From: Micrococcus endophyticus
Lineage (GTDB): Bacteria > Actinomycetota > Actinomycetes > Actinomycetales > Micrococcaceae
Assembly: GCF_014205115.1 (NCBI RefSeq)
Contig: NZ_JACHMW010000001.1
Span: 868,001-932,000, forward strand
Length of the DNA: 64,000 nucleotides
Direction: 5' to 3'
Every line of letters starts with the position of its first letter. Position 1 is the first letter of the stretch. Below, piece after piece: positions 27,479-38,040 of this stretch. The notes below the pieces were generated by a model that made no database searches, was not told the DNA's origin, and worked only from the letters and a program-made list of their open reading frames with translations. A program made the position numbers and the translations under genes.

Positions 27479-28521
27479 GCGGTCACCCTATCGTCGCCGT
27501 CGGAGGCGGCCGGGGCGGGCTCGGACGAGCTGGCCGGGGCGGCGGGTGCGGGGTCCTTCGTCGCCGGGCCGGTCGGGGCGGGACCGGCCGGGGAGGCCGG
27601 GTCGGCGGGCGCCGGGGCCGCCGAGCCGAACGCGGCGGCGCGCACCGCCTGCAGCCCGCCGGCCGCGGCCGGCGGCACCGAGGGCGGGGGCGGGCCGATC
27701 ACACGCAGCGCGGGGCCGGCGTCATCCGCGGCCTGGGCGTGCTTCCACACCTGCCGCAACGCCCAGAACTTGTGCCAGTGGCGGGGCAGCACGCCCGGGT
27801 TGGCCTGGTGCACGGCCACCTCGGTCTCCCCCAGCGCGACTCCGAGCAGCATCTCCGCCTGGCCGTGCCGCCACTCCTCCCAGGTGCCGGCCTCGGGGTC
27901 CACGAGGGACTCCTCCGCCTTCAGGCCGGCGGTCAGCTGCATGACCACCTTGGGGTCGAGCGCCTTGACCCGGCCGTCGCGGCCGGTGCCCTTGGTCTTG
28001 TAGTCGATCAGGCACAGCCGCCCGCCGATCCGGGCCACGAGGTCCAGGGTGCCGGCGTAGCCGACCGTGTGGTTCCACACCGTGATCTCCGCGGCGACGG
28101 GGCGCACGTCGTACAGGTCCCACCACTCGTCGAACCGGTCGGCGTAGGCGCCCTCCCCGTGCTCGATGAGCTTGGCCCGCGTCTCGGCCAGCGTGTGGGG
28201 CCTGCCCAGCGCGCGCTGGGCGACCTGCTCGGCGTAGTCGTGCACGCGGTCCCCGCGTTCCGCGGCCGCGTCCCGGTAGCGCGCCGCGGCGTCCGCCGAC
28301 TGGCGGGCCACCTGCTTGAGCCGGGCCGCCGAGCCCACGGATTCTGCCAGGCGCGGATCCTGGGTGACGGACTGGGCGGCCATCCATCCGATCCACCCGT
28401 CCAGGTCCGTGCGCTCCATGCCGATCACCGTGGTGATGGACGGGACCTCGGGCAGGCCCGTGAGGGAGCGCGCGTACATGCGCCCGAGGGGGGTCTGGTG
28501 CGCGAGGCGTGGCTGGGTCAT
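27475..28521 (-). CDS. PD-(D/E)XK nuclease-like protein (RecB/Cas4-type fold)
   Basis: This 348-residue protein is not assigned to a characterised family. The centre carries a convincing PD-(D/E)XK core: EITVWNHTVGYAGTLDLVARI followed by GGRLCLIDYKTKG, supplying Asp and the D-x-K pair, as in RecB-type and Cas4-type nucleases. The N-terminus (MTQPRLAHQTPLGRMYARS...PSITTVIG) resembles phage-style exonuclease starts (family 'SVTTIL' motif). Residues about 265-348 are a Pro/Ala-rich disordered tail. No Shine-Dalgarno is seen; CAGAAT 8 bases before the ATG could be a leaderless -10. It overlaps def by 4 bases, so it is the first cistron of def-fmt-rsmB-rpe. A DNA-processing role is inferred from the fold. 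Confidence 0.75.
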   Translation of the reverse strand: MTQPRLAHQTPLGRMYARSLTGLPEVPSITTVIGMERTDLDGWIGWMAAQSVTQDPRLAESVGSAARLKQVARQSADAAARYRDAAAERGDRVHDYAEQVAQRALGRPHTLAETRAKLIEHGEGAYADRFDEWWDLYDVRPVAAEITVWNHTVGYAGTLDLVARIGGRLCLIDYKTKGTGRDGRVKALDPKVVMQLTAGLKAEESLVDPEAGTWEEWRHGQAEMLLGVALGETEVAVHQANPGVLPRHWHKFWALRQVWKHAQAADDAGPALRVIGPPPPSVPPAAAGGLQAVRAAAFGSAAPAPADPASPAGPAPTGPATKDPAPAAPASSSEPAPAASDGDDRVTA

Positions 28522-28589
28522 GGTCAGCCATTCTGGCAGGCGCCGCGGACGCCGGACGGGGCCGGCCACGACGCGCCAGGAAGCCGATT

Positions 28590-28617
28590 TTGCATCCGGG
28601 CGGAGATGCCCTAGAGT
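28590..28617 (+). promoter_or_regulatory. Promoter of the tRNA-Gly-Cys-Val-Gly cluster
   Basis: TTGCAT (28590-28595) and TAGAGT (28612-28617) are separated by 16 bases, a good housekeeping-sigma pattern. They lie 63 bases upstream of the first tRNA. Confidence 0.6.
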
Positions 28618-28679
28618 TCTTTCTCGTTGGAAAACGCAGTGCAGGAGCCCGAGAGGGCGGCTGAATGCGGCACCGACAC

Positions 28680-28753
28680 GCGGATGTAGCTCAGTTGGCT
28701 AGAGCGCCACCTTGCCAAGGTGGAGGTCGCGAGTTCGAATCTCGTCATCCGCT
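28680..28753 (+). tRNA. tRNA-Gly (anticodon GCC), copy 1
   Basis: Seven-bp acceptor GCGGATG/CATCCGC; anticodon stem CCACC/GGTGG with loop TTGCCAA, anticodon GCC; T loop TTCGAAT. It is 74 nt long. The 3' end reads TCG, so CCA is not encoded. The tRNA is identical to the second copy at 29003. Confidence 0.97.
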
Positions 28754-28771
28754 CGCTCAACCTTCACCCCT

Positions 28772-28842
28772 GGTCGGGTGGCCGAGAGGCGAGGCAGCGG
28801 CCTGCAAAGCCGTATACGCGGGTTCGAATCCCGTCCCGACCT
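28772..28842 (+). tRNA. tRNA-Cys (anticodon GCA)
   Basis: Acceptor GGTCGGG pairs with CCCGACC; anticodon stem CGGC/GCCG with loop CTGCAAA gives anticodon GCA. T arm GCGGGTTCGAATCCCGT. It is 71 nt long. CCA is not encoded. Confidence 0.95.
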
Positions 28843-28900
28843 CGCAGGCTCCTCCGACCAGGAGTGGCGGCATGTTCACCACCTCCTCCGAGGTGGACGA

Positions 28901-28972
28901 GCGCGATTGGCGCAGCGGTAGCGCGCTTCCCTGACACGGAAGAGGTCACTGGTTCGATCCCAGTATCGCGCA
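28901..28972 (+). tRNA. tRNA-Val (anticodon GAC)
   Basis: Acceptor GCGCGAT pairs with ATCGCGC; anticodon stem CTTCC/GGAAG with loop CTGACAC gives anticodon GAC. T arm ACTGGTTCGATCCCAGT. It is 72 nt long with discriminator A; CCA is not encoded. Confidence 0.96.
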
Positions 28973-29002
28973 CGGAGAACGGTCCGTGAGGACTGATCTC
29001 AT

Positions 29003-29076
29003 GCGGATGTAGCTCAGTTGGCTAGAGCGCCACCTTGCCAAGGTGGAGGTCGCGAGTTCGAATCTCGTCATCCGCT
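29003..29076 (+). tRNA. tRNA-Gly (anticodon GCC), copy 2
   Basis: The 74-nt sequence is identical to copy 1 at 28680. Here the discriminator T is followed by an encoded CCA (29077-29079). It is the last gene of the cluster, directly before a strong terminator. Confidence 0.97.
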
Positions 29077-29082
29077 CCACAT

Positions 29083-29115
29083 CGAAGGCCCCCTCCCACC
29101 GGGAGGGGGCCTTCG
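29083..29115. terminator. Terminator of the tRNA cluster
   Basis: A perfect 15-bp stem (CGAAGGCCCCCTCCC with its complement) closes on a 3-base loop. It lies 4 bases after the encoded CCA, and zapE ends 89 bases beyond on the other strand. It is probably bidirectional; no long U-run follows. Confidence 0.8.
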
Positions 29116-29203
29116 TCGTGTCTGCCTCGGTCGTGCCGGCGGGCAGGCGCCCGTGCGCACAGGCCTGCGGCGCGGCCGGGGATCCCCCGGCCGCGCCGAC
29201 GGG

Positions 29204-30265
29204 TCACTTCTCCTCGGCGATGCCCAGCTGGCCCTCCCGGACGAGGGCGGTCATGCGGGAGACCGTGCGGAAGTACTTCTTCATGTACCCGCCGTGCATC
29301 ATCTCCTGCGTGAACAGGTCGTCGAACGGGATGCCCGAGGCGACCACGGGCACGTCCTTGTCGTAGAGCCGGTCGGCGAACACCACGAACCGCAGGGCGG
29401 TGGCCTGCTCCGTGATGGTCTTCACGTCGTGCAGCGCGATCACGTCCACGTCCTTGACCAGCTCGCGGTACCGCGAGGGGTGCACCCGGGAGAGCATGGC
29501 GGTGAGCGCGTCGAAGTCGTCCACGGCCAGCACGCCGGCGTCCGGGAAGTTGGCCTCGGCGGTGGAGACCACCTGGTCGTCCGGCAGCGGGTCCGGGGCC
29601 GCGGAGAGGCCGCGGTGGCGGTAGTCCTCGCCGTCCACCCGGATGACCTCGAACTGCTCCGCCAGGACCTGGATCTCGCGCTGGAAATCCTGCGCGGCGA
29701 ACCGGCCCTCGCCGAGCGAGCCCGGCAGGGTGTTGGAGGTGGCCACGAGATGCACGCCCGCGTCGGCGAGCTCGCGCATCAGGCGGGACATCAGCACGGT
29801 GTCCCCCGGGTCGTCCAGCTCGAACTCGTCGATGCAGACCAGCGTGTACTCCTTGAGCACGTCCACGGCCTTGCGGAAGGACAGGGCGCCCACGAGGTTC
29901 GTGTACTCCACGAACGTGCCGAAGGCCTTGGGACCCGGGGCGGCGTGCCAGGTGGAGGCCAGCAGGTGGGTCTTGCCCACGCCGAAGCCGCCGTCGAGGT
30001 AGATGCCCGCCGGGCCCGCGGCGCGCTTGCGCCCGCCGCCGAACAGGCCGCCGAGGAATCCGCCGCCGGAGCCGGAGCCGCGCCCGAGGGACGCCGCGAA
30101 GCGCCGCAGCCGCTCCACGGCCTGCGCCTGGGAGGGGTGCGCCGGGTCCGGGATGTAGGTGTCGAAGGACACCTCGCCGAAACGGTACGAGGGGTGGAAG
30201 CCGGCCAGCAGCTGGTCCGGCGTGACCTGCGGCGAACGGTCGGCGAGGTGGACGATCTGAGCCAC
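29204..30265 (-). CDS. zapE: Cell division protein ZapE (AFG1-like ATPase)
   Basis: This 353-residue P-loop ATPase has Walker A GGFGVGKTHLLAS and Walker B LVCIDEFELDDPGDT, then the sensor segment VATSNTLPGSLGEGRF, all typical of the ZapE/AFG1 family. The family modulates Z-ring stability in proteobacteria. A Gly-rich insert (about residues 62-80, RGSGSGGGFLGGLFGGG) precedes the Walker A. GTG at 30265 has GGGAG upstream. It is monocistronic and divergent from the sulfurtransferase gene. Confidence 0.92.
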   Translation of the reverse strand: MAQIVHLADRSPQVTPDQLLAGFHPSYRFGEVSFDTYIPDPAHPSQAQAVERLRRFAASLGRGSGSGGGFLGGLFGGGRKRAAGPAGIYLDGGFGVGKTHLLASTWHAAPGPKAFGTFVEYTNLVGALSFRKAVDVLKEYTLVCIDEFELDDPGDTVLMSRLMRELADAGVHLVATSNTLPGSLGEGRFAAQDFQREIQVLAEQFEVIRVDGEDYRHRGLSAAPDPLPDDQVVSTAEANFPDAGVLAVDDFDALTAMLSRVHPSRYRELVKDVDVIALHDVKTITEQATALRFVVFADRLYDKDVPVVASGIPFDDLFTQEMMHGGYMKKYFRTVSRMTALVREGQLGIAEEK

Positions 30266-30494
30266 GGGGGCGCTCCCAGGGTCGACGGAGGGGACTGAAG
30301 GGCCATGCTATCCGCCGCGGGCCCGCACCCGTATGACCTCGCGTGTCCGCGACTGAGGCCTCCCTATCCTCTTACGTGACACGGACGTGCCGTAATCTGA
30401 CGCGTAGGGCACGGACGGGGCACCCCGCCGTCGTCGTGCCGCCCGACCCGACGGGCCCCGCGGGCCCGCCCCCGACGCGAAGGAAGGCAGCATC

Positions 30495-31388
30495 ATGACC
30501 GAGACCGCCGCCGAGTTCTCCCAGTACGCGCACCCCGAGAAGCTGGTGAGCACCCAGTGGGTCGCCGACCACGTGGGCGAGGAGGGGGTGGTGGTCCTCG
30601 AGTCCAACGAGGACGCCCTCCTCTACGCCACCGGCCACATCCCCGGCGCCCAGCGCATCGACTGGCACACCGAGCTCAACGACCCGGTGACCCGCGACTT
30701 CATCGGCCCCGAGGCGTTCGCCGAGATGGCCGCCTCCAAGGGCATCTCCCGCGACACCACCGTGGTGTTCTACGGCGACAAGTCCAACTGGTGGGCCGCC
30801 TACGCCCTCTGGGTGTTCACGCTCTACGGCCACGAGGACGTGCGCCTGATGAACGGCGGCCGCGACAAGTGGATCGCCGAGGGCCGCGAGACCACCCGCG
30901 AGGTCCCGACCGCCGCCCGCGGCGAGTACCCGGTGGTCCCCCGCGACGACACCACCGAGCGCGCCGCCCGCGAGGACGTCCTCAAGGCCATCGGGACCAC
31001 CCCGCTGATCGACGTCCGCTCCCGTCCCGAGTACACGGGCGAGACCACGCACATGGCCGGCTACCCGCAGGAGGGCACCCTGCGCGGCGGCCACATCCCC
31101 ACGGCGGCGTCCGTGCCGTGGGCCTCCGCGGCCAACGAGGACGGCACCTTCAAGTCCCGCGCCGAGCTGGAGCAGATCTATCGCACCGACGCCGGGCTGC
31201 AGGAGGGCGACGACGTGATCGCCTACTGCCGCATCGGCGAGCGGTCCTCCCACACCTGGTTCGTGCTCAAGCACCTGCTCGGCCACGAGGACGTCCGCAA
31301 CTATGACGGCTCCTGGACCGAGTGGGGCAACGCCGTGCGCCTGCCGATCGCCGTCGACGAGGAGCCCGGCGCGGCCCCGGCCCGCTGA
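30495..31388 (+). CDS. sseA: Thiosulfate sulfurtransferase (two rhodanese domains)
   Basis: This 297-residue tandem rhodanese transfers sulfane sulfur from thiosulfate to cyanide or other thiol acceptors. The inactive N-terminal domain (about residues 15-135) has [11 protein letters not shown] and [17 protein letters not shown]. The active C-terminal domain has [25 protein letters not shown] and the catalytic loop with C245 in [13 protein letters not shown], the actinobacterial CRIGERS form. AAGGAAGG lies 8-15 bases before the ATG. A strong terminator follows, separating it from sufE. Confidence 0.95.
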   Translation: MTETAAEFSQYAHPEKLVSTQWVADHVGEEGVVVLESNEDALLYATGHIPGAQRIDWHTELNDPVTRDFIGPEAFAEMAASKGISRDTTVVFYGDKSNWWAAYALWVFTLYGHEDVRLMNGGRDKWIAEGRETTREVPTAARGEYPVVPRDDTTERAAREDVLKAIGTTPLIDVRSRPEYTGETTHMAGYPQEGTLRGGHIPTAASVPWASAANEDGTFKSRAELEQIYRTDAGLQEGDDVIAYCRIGERSSHTWFVLKHLLGHEDVRNYDGSWTEWGNAVRLPIAVDEEPGAAPAR

Positions 31389-31411
31389 TCCGGCCCCGCA
31401 CCGCGACGCGA

Positions 31412-31444
31412 GATCGGCCCCCGCCCGCCCGGCGGGGGCCGATC
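31412..31444 (+). terminator. Terminator after the sulfurtransferase gene
   Basis: GATCGGCCCCCGCC and its complement make a perfect 14-bp stem on a 5-base loop, 24 bases after the stop codon. The sufE promoter lies just downstream. Confidence 0.75.
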
Positions 31445-31452
31445 GCTGTCAC

Positions 31453-31458
31453 TAGACT
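31453..31458 (+). promoter_or_regulatory. -10 element of leaderless sufE promoter
   Basis: TAGACT ends 8 bases before the sufE ATG, and no Shine-Dalgarno is present. It directly follows the upstream terminator, which supports a separate transcript for sufE and ybaK. Confidence 0.5.
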
Positions 31459-31466
31459 GGCTCACC

Positions 31467-31931
31467 ATGACCCAGAACCACGCCGTGCCCGCCGCCCTGG
31501 CCGAGATCGTCGACGACTTCGCCGGGGTGCCCGACGCCGAGAAGCTCGAGCTGCTGCTCGAGTTCGCCGACGAGCTGCCCGCCCTGCCGGAGCGCTACGA
31601 CGGCCACGAGGCGGAGATGGAGCAGGTCGTGGAGTGCCAGTCCCCCCTGTTCCTGGCCGTCGAGCTGGAGGGCGAGGACGAGCCCGGCCCCGAGTCGGTG
31701 GTGCGCCTGTTCATCACGGCCCCGCCCGAGGCCCCCACCACGCGCGGCTTCGCCTCCGTGCTGTCCCAGGGCCTGGACGGGCTCACCGCCCGCCAGATCG
31801 TGGACGTGCCCGAGGACATCCCCTCCCGCCTCGGCCTGGCCAAGGCCCTCACGCCGCTGCGCCTGCGCGGCATGTCCGCCATGCTCGGCCGCATCAAGCG
31901 CAACGTGCGCGAGCAGACCGGCGTCGCCTGA
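31467..31931 (+). CDS. sufE: SufE family sulfur acceptor
   Basis: This 154-residue protein accepts persulfide from a cysteine desulfurase for Fe-S cluster assembly. The acceptor cysteine is C57 in [10 protein letters not shown]. The early [20 protein letters not shown] segment and the late [27 protein letters not shown] helix are SufE hallmarks. The adjacent rhodanese suggests linked sulfur-transfer functions. The SUF machinery itself is not in this window. Confidence 0.93.
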   Translation: MTQNHAVPAALAEIVDDFAGVPDAEKLELLLEFADELPALPERYDGHEAEMEQVVECQSPLFLAVELEGEDEPGPESVVRLFITAPPEAPTTRGFASVLSQGLDGLTARQIVDVPEDIPSRLGLAKALTPLRLRGMSAMLGRIKRNVREQTGVA

Positions 31932-31939
31932 GCCGCCCC

Positions 31940-32458
31940 GTGGCGAAGACCGGACGCGGCCGCGGCAGGGCGCACGGGGCCGCCACCCCCGCCGTCACCG
32001 CCCTCGAGACGGCCGGGGTGCCCTACACGCTGCACACGTTCGAGGTGGACCTCGACGCCGGCGGCGAGCGGTTCGGCGTCCAGGTCGCCCGGGCCATGGG
32101 CGTGCCGCCGGAGCGCATGTTCAAGACGCTCATGGTGGCCGCCCCGGACGGGGGCCTCGCCGCGTGCGTGGTGCCCGTGTCCGGGCAGCTGGACCTGCGC
32201 GCCGCCGCCGCGGTGCTGGGCGTGAAGCGGCTGGCCCTGGCGGACCTCGCCCTCGTCGAGCGGCGCACCGGCTACGTGCGCGGGGGCGTCTCCCCCCTGG
32301 GCCAGCGCCACCGCCACCCGGTGCTGCTCGACTCCTCCGCCCTGGACGCCCCCGTCATGTACGTCTCCGGCGGCCAGCGCGGCCTCGACCTCGAGCTGGC
32401 CCCCGCCGACCTCGCGGCGGCGACGGACGCCGTCGTCGCGCCCATCGCCGCCCGCTGA
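31940..32458 (+). CDS. ybaK: Cys-tRNA(Pro) / aminoacyl-tRNA deacylase (YbaK/EbsC)
   Basis: This 172-residue YbaK-type editing protein hydrolyses cysteine mischarged on tRNA-Pro. The family motif FKTLMVAAPDG carries the active-site lysine. The GYVRGGVSPLGQR loop and the C-terminal YVSGGQRGLDLELAPADL are well conserved. GTG 31940 is used: it lies 8 bases after the sufE stop, and no other in-frame start precedes the conserved TPAVTALETAGVPYTLHTFE region. Confidence 0.92.
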   Translation: MAKTGRGRGRAHGAATPAVTALETAGVPYTLHTFEVDLDAGGERFGVQVARAMGVPPERMFKTLMVAAPDGGLAACVVPVSGQLDLRAAAAVLGVKRLALADLALVERRTGYVRGGVSPLGQRHRHPVLLDSSALDAPVMYVSGGQRGLDLELAPADLAAATDAVVAPIAAR

Positions 32459-32473
32459 GTCGGGCCGCGCCGG

Positions 32474-32491
32474 GCCCGGGGCCGCCCGGGC
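32474..32491. terminator. Hairpin between converging ybaK and acyltransferase genes
   Basis: GCCCGGG and CCCGGGC form a perfect 7-bp stem with a GCCG loop in the 52-base gap between two converging genes. A bidirectional terminator is inferred. Confidence 0.45.
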
Positions 32492-32510
32492 GGGCGGGAT
32501 CACCGCCGCG

Positions 32511-34640
32511 TCAGGGCAGCAGCGCCTCGATCTGCTCGCCGAGCTCCGGGGCGAGGGTGCGCGCGAAGGTCGCCGTGAAGTGGTTGGTGTCGAAGAGCAC
32601 GAGCGCCTCGCCGATCACGGGCGCGCACGCGTCCTCGCCGGGGCAGACGAGGTGGTTGACGTCGACCAGGCCCCACTCCGGGTCCGCCGCGGCCGAGGCG
32701 GCGGCCGCCTGCAGGGCCGGGGAGCCGGACTCCTCGATCCCCACCGCCTTGTCGTAGGCGCAGGCGGCCGGGTCGTCGCGGTGCTGCTCGAGGCAGCGCG
32801 GCATCGACGTGTCGGAGCGCGGATTGTCCATGAGCACGGCGAGGCGGCCGGCGTCCGGGGTCAGCTCCCGCCACGCCGCGGCCATCGCCGCGGCGGGGTC
32901 CTCCGCCACGGTCTCCCGCCGGGCGCCCGTGACCAGCACGAGGTCCGGGTCGAGCCCGTCCACGACGTCGGGCAGGGCGCGGTTCCACTCGTCGCACTCC
33001 GGGTAGGGCTCGCCGTCCTCCAGCACGCCCGCCGTGGTGACCACGCACGAGGCCTTGGTGTGCGAGACGACGCGCCAGCCGCGCTCCTCGGCGAGCACCT
33101 CCAGCGGGGCCGTCCACTGGCTGGCATGGGAGTCGCCCACCACGAGGATGACGGTCTCGGAGTCCGGGTCGCCGAACTCGCAGGCCTCGGGCTCGACGTC
33201 CTCGTAGCCGAGCTGGCAGCCGGCCACGTGCGCCGGCGAGCGGTCCTCCTTCGCGACCGCCGGGTCCGGCACGATCCGCATCCCGGCCGACAGAGCGGCC
33301 ATCGGGTCCTGCCCGTCCACGACCGCCTGGGCGCCGGCCACGGGGGCCTCCTCCCCCGGGCGCGCGGGGGCGAGGGCCGCGCCGGCGGCGAGCACGAGGG
33401 CGCCGGCGGCGGCGACGGCGGCCATCCCGAGCCCGCCGCGGGTCAGCGCCCGACGCCGGCCGGCCAGCAGGGACCCGTGCATCGCGGGCACCTCCACCCA
33501 GCGGCGCAGCGCCCAGGCCAGCCCGACGGAGACGACGGCCAGCACCAGGCCGAGCCACAGCGGCAGCCGGCCGTCCGGGAAGCGCCAGGCGGCGAGCGTC
33601 AGCACGGGCCAGTGCACGAGGTAGAGGGAGTAGGAGAGATCGCCGACCCACTGCATGGGCCGCGTGGCCAGGAGCCGGGCGGGGTGCCCGGGGGTGCTGC
33701 CGTCCTCGTGGGCGCCGGCGAGGATCACGAGCGCCGAGCCGACGACGGGCAGCAGGGCGACGGCGCCCGGGTAGGCCATGGCCCCCGTGATGAGCACGAG
33801 GGAGACGGCGATCATGCCCAGGCCCGCCCAGCCCAGCACCGTGCGGACGGCGGGCCGGATGACGGGCAGCACGACGAGCGCCGCGGCCAGCCCGGCGCCC
33901 AGCGTGAGCTCCCACACGCGGGTGGTGGTGACGAAGTAGGCGGCGCCCGGGTCGGACGCGGAGTACGAGACGGAGTGCACGAACGAGGCCAGACCGATCA
34001 CGGCCGAGGCCAGCAGCACCCGGCGCGCGGCCACCGGAGCCGAGGGCCGTCGTCGTGCGCCGGCGTCGGCGTCGGGCGCGGCGTCACCGGACCCGCGACG
34101 GCGCAGCGCGGCGACGCCCACCGTCACCAGGATCAGCAGCAGCGGCCAGACGAGGTAGAACTGCTCCTCCACGGCCAGCGACCAGTAGTGCTGGAAGGGG
34201 CTGGCGGCCTCCTCCTGCGCGAAGTAGTCCGTGCTCTCCTGGGCGAAGAGCCAGTTGACGACGCTCAGGGCCGAGGCCACGGCCACGGAGCCGAGCCGGG
34301 TCCACTCCGAGACCGGGTAGACGAGCAGGCCCGCGGCCACCGTCAGGATGATCACCGCCAGGGCCGCCGGCAGGATGCGCCGGGCGCGGCGGGCGTAGAA
34401 CTCGGCCAGCCCCACCCGCCCCGTGCGGTCCACCTCCTTGAGCAGCAGGCCCGTGATGAGGAAGCCGGAGATGACGAAGAAGACGTCCACGCCCACGAAG
34501 CCGCCGGGCAGGGCCGTGACGCCCGCGTGGAAGACGAGCACGGACAGGACGGCCACGGCGCGCAGGCCCTGGATGTCGCCGCGGAAGCGGTGCAGGCCCA
34601 GTCCGGGGGTGAGGGCGCGCGGGGTGTCGGCGGGGGTCAT
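32511..34640 (-). CDS. OafA/YrhL-type O-acyltransferase with C-terminal SGNH domain
   Basis: This 709-residue membrane protein has two parts. The first (about 1-400) has ten or so helices with family motifs [48 protein letters not shown] and HYWSLAVEEQFYLVWPLLL. The second is a periplasm-facing SGNH hydrolase-like domain with ILVVGDSHASQW and the C-terminal DTNHFT Asp-His pair, both complete. Such proteins acetylate cell-wall polymers, lipids or glycans; the acceptor here is unknown. AGGAG lies four bases before the ATG at 34640. It is probably co-transcribed with pgsA, 26 bases upstream. Confidence 0.9.
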   Translation of the reverse strand: MTPADTPRALTPGLGLHRFRGDIQGLRAVAVLSVLVFHAGVTALPGGFVGVDVFFVISGFLITGLLLKEVDRTGRVGLAEFYARRARRILPAALAVIILTVAAGLLVYPVSEWTRLGSVAVASALSVVNWLFAQESTDYFAQEEAASPFQHYWSLAVEEQFYLVWPLLLILVTVGVAALRRRGSGDAAPDADAGARRRPSAPVAARRVLLASAVIGLASFVHSVSYSASDPGAAYFVTTTRVWELTLGAGLAAALVVLPVIRPAVRTVLGWAGLGMIAVSLVLITGAMAYPGAVALLPVVGSALVILAGAHEDGSTPGHPARLLATRPMQWVGDLSYSLYLVHWPVLTLAAWRFPDGRLPLWLGLVLAVVSVGLAWALRRWVEVPAMHGSLLAGRRRALTRGGLGMAAVAAAGALVLAAGAALAPARPGEEAPVAGAQAVVDGQDPMAALSAGMRIVPDPAVAKEDRSPAHVAGCQLGYEDVEPEACEFGDPDSETVILVVGDSHASQWTAPLEVLAEERGWRVVSHTKASCVVTTAGVLEDGEPYPECDEWNRALPDVVDGLDPDLVLVTGARRETVAEDPAAAMAAAWRELTPDAGRLAVLMDNPRSDTSMPRCLEQHRDDPAACAYDKAVGIEESGSPALQAAAASAAADPEWGLVDVNHLVCPGEDACAPVIGEALVLFDTNHFTATFARTLAPELGEQIEALLP

Positions 34641-34666
34641 GTCTCTCCTGGGAAAGTCGGCGCGGC

Positions 34667-35278
34667 TCAGGCCGCGCGCCGCGTCTGGCGGCGCACGGCA
34701 GACACGCGCTGACCGACGGTGACGAGGGAGGCCGCGGCGAGCAGCCCGAGGGTGGCGGCCAGGAAGGCAGGGGGCAGGCCGAGCCCGGTGAGGCCGGCGA
34801 GCACGAGCGCGGCCACGAGGCGTTCGGCGCGCTCGGCGATGCCCACGTTGGCCGTGAGGCCGAGGGCCTCGGCCTTGGCGCGCACGTAGGACACGAGCAT
34901 GCCGAGGGCGAGGCAGACCGCCGCGAGCGTGCCCACCGCCGGCTCGCCGCCGACCCCGAAGCCCCACAGGCTCAGGCCGAGGAACACCGCGGCGTCCTGC
35001 ACCCGGTCCAGGGTGGAGTCCAGGAACGCGCCCCAGCGGCCCGTGGTCCCGGCCTCGCGGGCCATGATCCCGTCCACCAGGTCCGAGAACACGAACGCCG
35101 TGATGAACAGGGTGCCCCAGAAGAGCTCGCCCAGGGGGAACAGGACGAGCGCGCCGAGGCTCACGCCGAGCGTGCCGACCACGGTGACGGCGTCCGGGCT
35201 CACCCCCGCGTGGAGGAGGGCGCGGGCCACCGGCGTGAAGACGCGGGTGGTGGCCCCGCGCGCGTGACGGTCCAGCAT
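34667..35278 (-). CDS. pgsA: CDP-alcohol phosphatidyltransferase (phosphatidylinositol phosphate synthase-like)
   Basis: This 203-residue membrane enzyme has the full CDP-alcohol signature D-x2-D-G-x2-A-R-x8-G-x3-D-x3-D in DLVDGIMAREAG...WGAFLDSTLDR, with about six helices. Its position after thrS and a HIT gene matches mycobacterial Rv2612c (PgsA1), which makes phosphatidylinositol phosphate from CDP-diacylglycerol and inositol phosphate. That substrate is inferred from synteny. Start ATG shares a base with the HIT gene stop (TGATG). Confidence 0.9.
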   Translation of the reverse strand: MLDRHARGATTRVFTPVARALLHAGVSPDAVTVVGTLGVSLGALVLFPLGELFWGTLFITAFVFSDLVDGIMAREAGTTGRWGAFLDSTLDRVQDAAVFLGLSLWGFGVGGEPAVGTLAAVCLALGMLVSYVRAKAEALGLTANVGIAERAERLVAALVLAGLTGLGLPPAFLAATLGLLAAASLVTVGQRVSAVRRQTRRAA

Positions 35279-35954
35279 CAGGGGCGGTCCTCGTCCCCCC
35301 GGCCGGCGCGCTCGGCCGCGGCCCGCGCGTTCGCCTCCTGGCGCCGCGCGTGGTCCGCCGCCGCCTCGTCCCAGACCCCGGCGAGGATCTCGCGGGTCTC
35401 GCCGAGGGTCTGCGACATGTTCTTGGTCCGGGCGATGATCGGCAGGAAGTTGCCGTCGCCCGTCCACCGGGGCACGACGTGCTGGTGGAGGTGGGCGGCG
35501 ATGCCCGCGCCGGCGACGGAGCCCTGGTTCATGCCCAGGTTGTAGCCGGCGGCCCGGGTGGCGTGCCCGAGGGCGAGCATGGCGGTCTGCGTCAGCTCCG
35601 CCATCTCGGCGGCCTCCTCCGCCGTGGTGTCCGTGTACAGGGGCACGTGGCGGTACGGGCAGACGAGCAGGTGGCCGGGGTTGTACGGGTACAGGTTCAG
35701 CACCACGTACGCCGTGCGCCCGCGGTGGACGATCAGGGACTCCCCGTCCGAGCGCTGCGGGGCGGCGCAGAACGGGCAGGTGTGCTCGTCCTTCACCTGG
35801 TCCGAGCCCTGGGTGACGTACGCCATCCGGTGGGCGTTCCAGAACCGCTCGAATGCGTCCGGGGCGCCGGGCAACGCGAACCCGTCCGTGGCGGACGCGT
35901 CCGCCGACGCGCGGGCGAGGTCGCGCGCGTCGGCGTCCGAGGCCTCGGGCCTGG

Positions 35955-35958
<4 letters not shown>
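35278..35958 (-). CDS. HIT family hydrolase / AP4A phosphorylase-like
   Basis: This 226-residue HIT protein has the triad [10 protein letters not shown], a C-x2-C pair (CPFCAAP) that can bind zinc, and [18 protein letters not shown]. The mycobacterial counterpart Rv2613c is a diadenosine tetraphosphate phosphorylase in the same gene order, so a dinucleoside polyphosphate substrate is the best guess. An N-terminal segment of about 30 residues, rich in Ala and Asp, precedes the conserved domain. ATG overlaps the thrS stop by 4 bases. Confidence 0.9.
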
Positions 35959-37973
<2,015 letters not shown>

Positions 37974-38040
37974 GGTGCTCCTTCGAGGTCTGGCTTCGGG
38001 ATCGGTGGCATACGGGGGCCACCGTCGGCCGCGTCCCATT

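Noticed and set aside
29018-30298. Plus-strand open frame over zapE
   Set aside because: It is antisense to the conserved ATPase and begins inside a tRNA gene.
30371-30397. Inverted repeat TTACG...CGTAA upstream of the sulfurtransferase gene as an operator
   Set aside because: Arms are only 5 bases and no regulator is linked; TAATCT there may just be a -10 element.
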